Positions 61,454-64,000 of a DNA stretch of 64,000 nt are shown in pieces. A program made the translations under genes and the position numbers. A model generated the notes under the pieces. That model was given only the letters and a program-made list of their open reading frames with translations, searched no databases and was not told the origin of the DNA. The first letter of the stretch is position 1, and every line of letters starts with the position of its first letter. Source of the stretch: CAZQYC01 sp964597495 (lineage in GTDB: Bacteria; Pseudomonadota; Gammaproteobacteria; Steroidobacterales; Steroidobacteraceae); contig CAZQYC010000009.1 of assembly GCA_964597495.1 (NCBI GenBank), forward strand, positions 1 to 64,000, given 5' to 3'.

Positions 61454-64000
61454 ATGCCCGTCGTCACGACCGAAGACCTGGAAGAAATAGAGACCCACCG
61501 TTCAGACCCGGTTTGGGGCTACCTCAAAGCGGCCGCGGCGAAATTGAAGGAAGCGGAAACGCAAAGCGGCAGCGCCATTCAGCCCTTCCGTGAGGTATTG
61601 ATCGAAGGCGATACGGCCCTTAAAGCGCGCTTTGCGGAAGACGAACCGGTCGAACCTCTGATTCGCGATCGTGCGCGCCTCGTCGACCTCCTCTTGCAGA
61701 GCGCGTGGCAGCATCACATCGGCCGTGAATTCTCCGAACTCGCCCTGCTAGCCGTCGGCGGCTACGGCCGTGGCGAGTTGAATCTCTGTTCCGATATCGA
61801 CGTCATGATCTTGCTGCCGAAGAGCGAAGCCCATGCGTGGGAAACCAAGCTCGAAGGCTTCCTGACTTTCATGTGGGACATCGGCATGGAGGTCGGCCAC
61901 TCGGTTCGCACCATCGACGACTGCCAACGCGAATCGAAAGCGGATATCAGCGTTGCGACCACGCTGGTCGAAGCGCGACTGCTCGCCGGCCCGGAAATTC
62001 TGCTCGACGCGATGCGCCGCGCGATCAGCGCCGAAAAAATTTGGCCGATGCGCGAGTTCTTCGAAGCCAAAGTAGCCGAACAGGTTGCGCGGCACGCCAA
62101 GTATCACGACACGGCGTACAACCTCGAACCTAACGTCAAGGCCAGCCCTGGGGGCTTGCGCGACATTCAAACGATCGGCTGGGTCGCCAAGCGCCATTTC
62201 GGCGCGGACTCGCTCGACGAACTAGTCAAACACGGCTTCCTCACTCGCGCCGAGTTCCGCAAGTTGACCGCCGCTCAATCCTTTCTTTGGAAAGTGCGCT
62301 TCGCCTTGCATGTGCTCACCGGCCGTCGCGAGGATCGCATTCTGTTCGATCATCAGATCAAGCTCGCCCAGATGTTCGGCTACGAAGACGCCACCTACAC
62401 GAAGGCCGTCGAACAATTCATGCAGCGCTACTACCGAACGGCGATGGACGTCAGCCTCTTGAACGAAATGCTGCTGCAGCATTTTCGCGAAGCCATTCTT
62501 TCCGACCCCAACGAAACGCCGACGCCGATCAATCCCCGCTTTCAAGTACGCAGCGATCACCTTGAAATCGCCAACGACGACGTGTTCGACCGTCAGCCAT
62601 CGGCCATTCTCGAATTGTTCGTCGTACTGGAACAACATCCCGAAATCCGCGGCGTGCGCGCCTCGACCATTCGCCAACTGACGCGGCATCTATGGCTCAT
62701 CGACGAAGAATTTCGCCAACATCCGCGCAACCACCGGCTGTTTTTTGAAATCCTGCGCGCACCCGTGGGCGTGACGCACGAATTGCGCCGCATGAACTTA
62801 TACGGCGTGCTGGGCCGCTACATTCCCGCCTTCGGCCGCATTGTCGGGCGCATGCAATACGATTTGTTTCACGCCTACACGGTCGACGCTCACACGCTGT
62901 TCGTGGTCAGCAACTTAAGGCGGCTCGCCATGCCGAAGTTCGATCACGAACTGCCCGAACTCTCGCGCATCATGCAAACGCTGCCGAAGCCCGAACTTGC
63001 TTACCTGAGCGCGCTGTTCCACGACATCGCCAAAGGACGCGGCGGCGATCACTCGGAACTCGGCGCTGTCGACGCGGAAACGTTTTGCCTGGAACAGGGA
63101 CTCTCCCGCTACGACGCGCGCCTGGTCGCTTGGCTCGTGAGCAATCATTTGATCTTCTCGATGACTGCCCAGAAGAAAGACATCAGCGATCCTGTCGTCA
63201 TCCAGGATTTCGCCAAACTGATCGGCGATCAATCGCACTTGGACTACTTGTACGCCTTAACCGTGTCCGACGTCCGCGGCACCAATCCGAAACTCTGGAA
63301 TAACTGGAAGGCAAAGCTCTTCGCCGAATTTTACGAGCGTACGAAACGCGCCTTGCGGCGCGGCCTCGAAAACCCCATCGACAAAGACGAATTGATCGCC
63401 GAAACGCAAACAAGCGCGAAGGAACTCTTGAATCAGCAGGGATTCGATCTGGAGAGAATCGATGCGATTTGGAAAAACTTCACCGACACGTATTTTATTC
63501 GACACACACCCGACGAAGTTGCATGGCATACGCGCATGCTAGCTCGCAGGGCTCATGCCGACGATTCACCGCTGGTTGCCGTGGAACAACAGTCCGGCCG
63601 CGGCGGAACGGCCATACTGACCTACACGCCGCATACGCAACACTCGTTCGCGCATACGACGGCCATGCTCGATCAAATGGGGCTCAACATCGTCGATGCC
63701 CGCATCATGCCGACCAGTGACGGCTTCAGCGTCGATACGTACCACGTGCTCGAAGACGACGGCCGCGAATTCACCGACGCACGACGCATTCGCGAGCTCG
63801 AATCCAGATTGACCACGACCCTCACCGAGGCGGACGACGAAGCGCTCAAAGTCACGCGTCGCGCACCGCGCCAGGTTCGAATGTTCTCGACGGCAACGCA
63901 AATCAATTTCAGCGAGGATGAAATAAATCACCGCACGGTGCTGGAACTGATTGCCGGCGATCGACCCGGGTTGCTCTGCGAAGTCGGCAAAGTATTCATG
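61454..64000 (+). CDS. glnD: Bifunctional uridylyltransferase/uridylyl-removing enzyme GlnD, 3' partial
   Basis: Senses glutamine and uridylylates or deuridylylates PII, the head of nitrogen regulation. 849 codons are visible, open to the window edge. The nucleotidyltransferase site is AVGGYGRGELNLCSDIDVM; the HD phosphohydrolase domain shows YTVDAHTLFVV and FHDIAKGRGGDHSELGA; the first ACT domain is complete (TAILTYTPHTQHSFAHT, DTYHVLEDDG) and the second begins at LELIAGDRPGLLCEVGKVFM. The family is about 850-900 residues, so little is missing. The 202 bp between map and glnD show no terminator or other feature that I can support. Confidence 0.97.
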   Translation, partial: MPVVTTEDLEEIETHRSDPVWGYLKAAAAKLKEAETQSGSAIQPFREVLIEGDTALKARFAEDEPVEPLIRDRARLVDLLLQSAWQHHIGREFSELALLAVGGYGRGELNLCSDIDVMILLPKSEAHAWETKLEGFLTFMWDIGMEVGHSVRTIDDCQRESKADISVATTLVEARLLAGPEILLDAMRRAISAEKIWPMREFFEAKVAEQVARHAKYHDTAYNLEPNVKASPGGLRDIQTIGWVAKRHFGADSLDELVKHGFLTRAEFRKLTAAQSFLWKVRFALHVLTGRREDRILFDHQIKLAQMFGYEDATYTKAVEQFMQRYYRTAMDVSLLNEMLLQHFREAILSDPNETPTPINPRFQVRSDHLEIANDDVFDRQPSAILELFVVLEQHPEIRGVRASTIRQLTRHLWLIDEEFRQHPRNHRLFFEILRAPVGVTHELRRMNLYGVLGRYIPAFGRIVGRMQYDLFHAYTVDAHTLFVVSNLRRLAMPKFDHELPELSRIMQTLPKPELAYLSALFHDIAKGRGGDHSELGAVDAETFCLEQGLSRYDARLVAWLVSNHLIFSMTAQKKDISDPVVIQDFAKLIGDQSHLDYLYALTVSDVRGTNPKLWNNWKAKLFAEFYERTKRALRRGLENPIDKDELIAETQTSAKELLNQQGFDLERIDAIWKNFTDTYFIRHTPDEVAWHTRMLARRAHADDSPLVAVEQQSGRGGTAILTYTPHTQHSFAHTTAMLDQMGLNIVDARIMPTSDGFSVDTYHVLEDDGREFTDARRIRELESRLTTTLTEADDEALKVTRRAPRQVRMFSTATQINFSEDEINHRTVLELIAGDRPGLLCEVGKVFM

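Overview
The window looks like chromosomal core sequence of a gammaproteobacterium with moderately high GC. The evidence is an EF-P/EpmB pair, an MltF-type lytic transglycosylase, a DUF1820 protein, a FimX-like protein, and the block rpsB-tsf-pyrH-frr-uppS-cdsA-dxr-rseP-bamA-skp-lpxD-fabZ-lpxA-lpxB-rnhB-dnaE beside map-glnD. The order uppS-cdsA-dxr, rather than the enteric dxr-uppS-cdsA, suggests a non-enteric lineage (Pseudomonas/Xanthomonas-like side); I cannot place it more precisely. Two runs of 100 N show it is a scaffold from a draft or metagenome assembly. Both gaps are false: each is flanked by an exact 55-nt duplication.

Layout. 1-9.6 kb: msrC (partial), efp and epmB divergent, a FimX-like degenerate GGDEF-EAL protein, guaB-guaA-tadA, then mltF on the other strand. 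9.6-15.2 kb: tRNA-Ser(CGA), a fatty-acid desaturase, an OmpR-type two-component pair, an orphan TagH-like FHA protein and a DUF1820 protein. 15.3-19.2 kb: purL. 19.3-36.5 kb: a heavy-metal region made of a Cus-type (Cu/Ag) CBA efflux operon on the minus strand, a MASE1-CHASE-PAS hybrid histidine kinase on the plus strand and a Czc-type (Co/Zn/Cd) CBA operon, with two small unrecognised exported proteins, one beside each operon. 36.5-40.6 kb: a YkgJ-type Cys-cluster protein, a membrane protein of unknown function, ettA and a stand-alone malonyltransferase. 41-60 kb: the minus-strand block of DNA polymerase III alpha, RNase HII, lipid A and envelope biogenesis, isoprenoid/phospholipid synthesis and translation factors, read from the rpsB promoter side toward dnaE. 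60.4-64 kb: map and the start of glnD on the plus strand.

The most unusual signal is not a gene. At least nine intergenic sites, and two more degenerate ones, carry arrays of a 4-nt core plus 3 variable nt, repeated at exactly 7 nt. The core is CTAG at some sites and GTGA/TCAC at others; each usually occurs as two inverted arms around a spacer, often with CCAGAAT on the inner side. Every core contains a stop trinucleotide (TAG or TGA), and after five genes the gene's own stop codon is in phase with the heptamer. Because 7 is 1 modulo 3, three units put a stop in every reading frame; the palindromic CTAG does so on both strands. I did not recognise this as a named repeat family.
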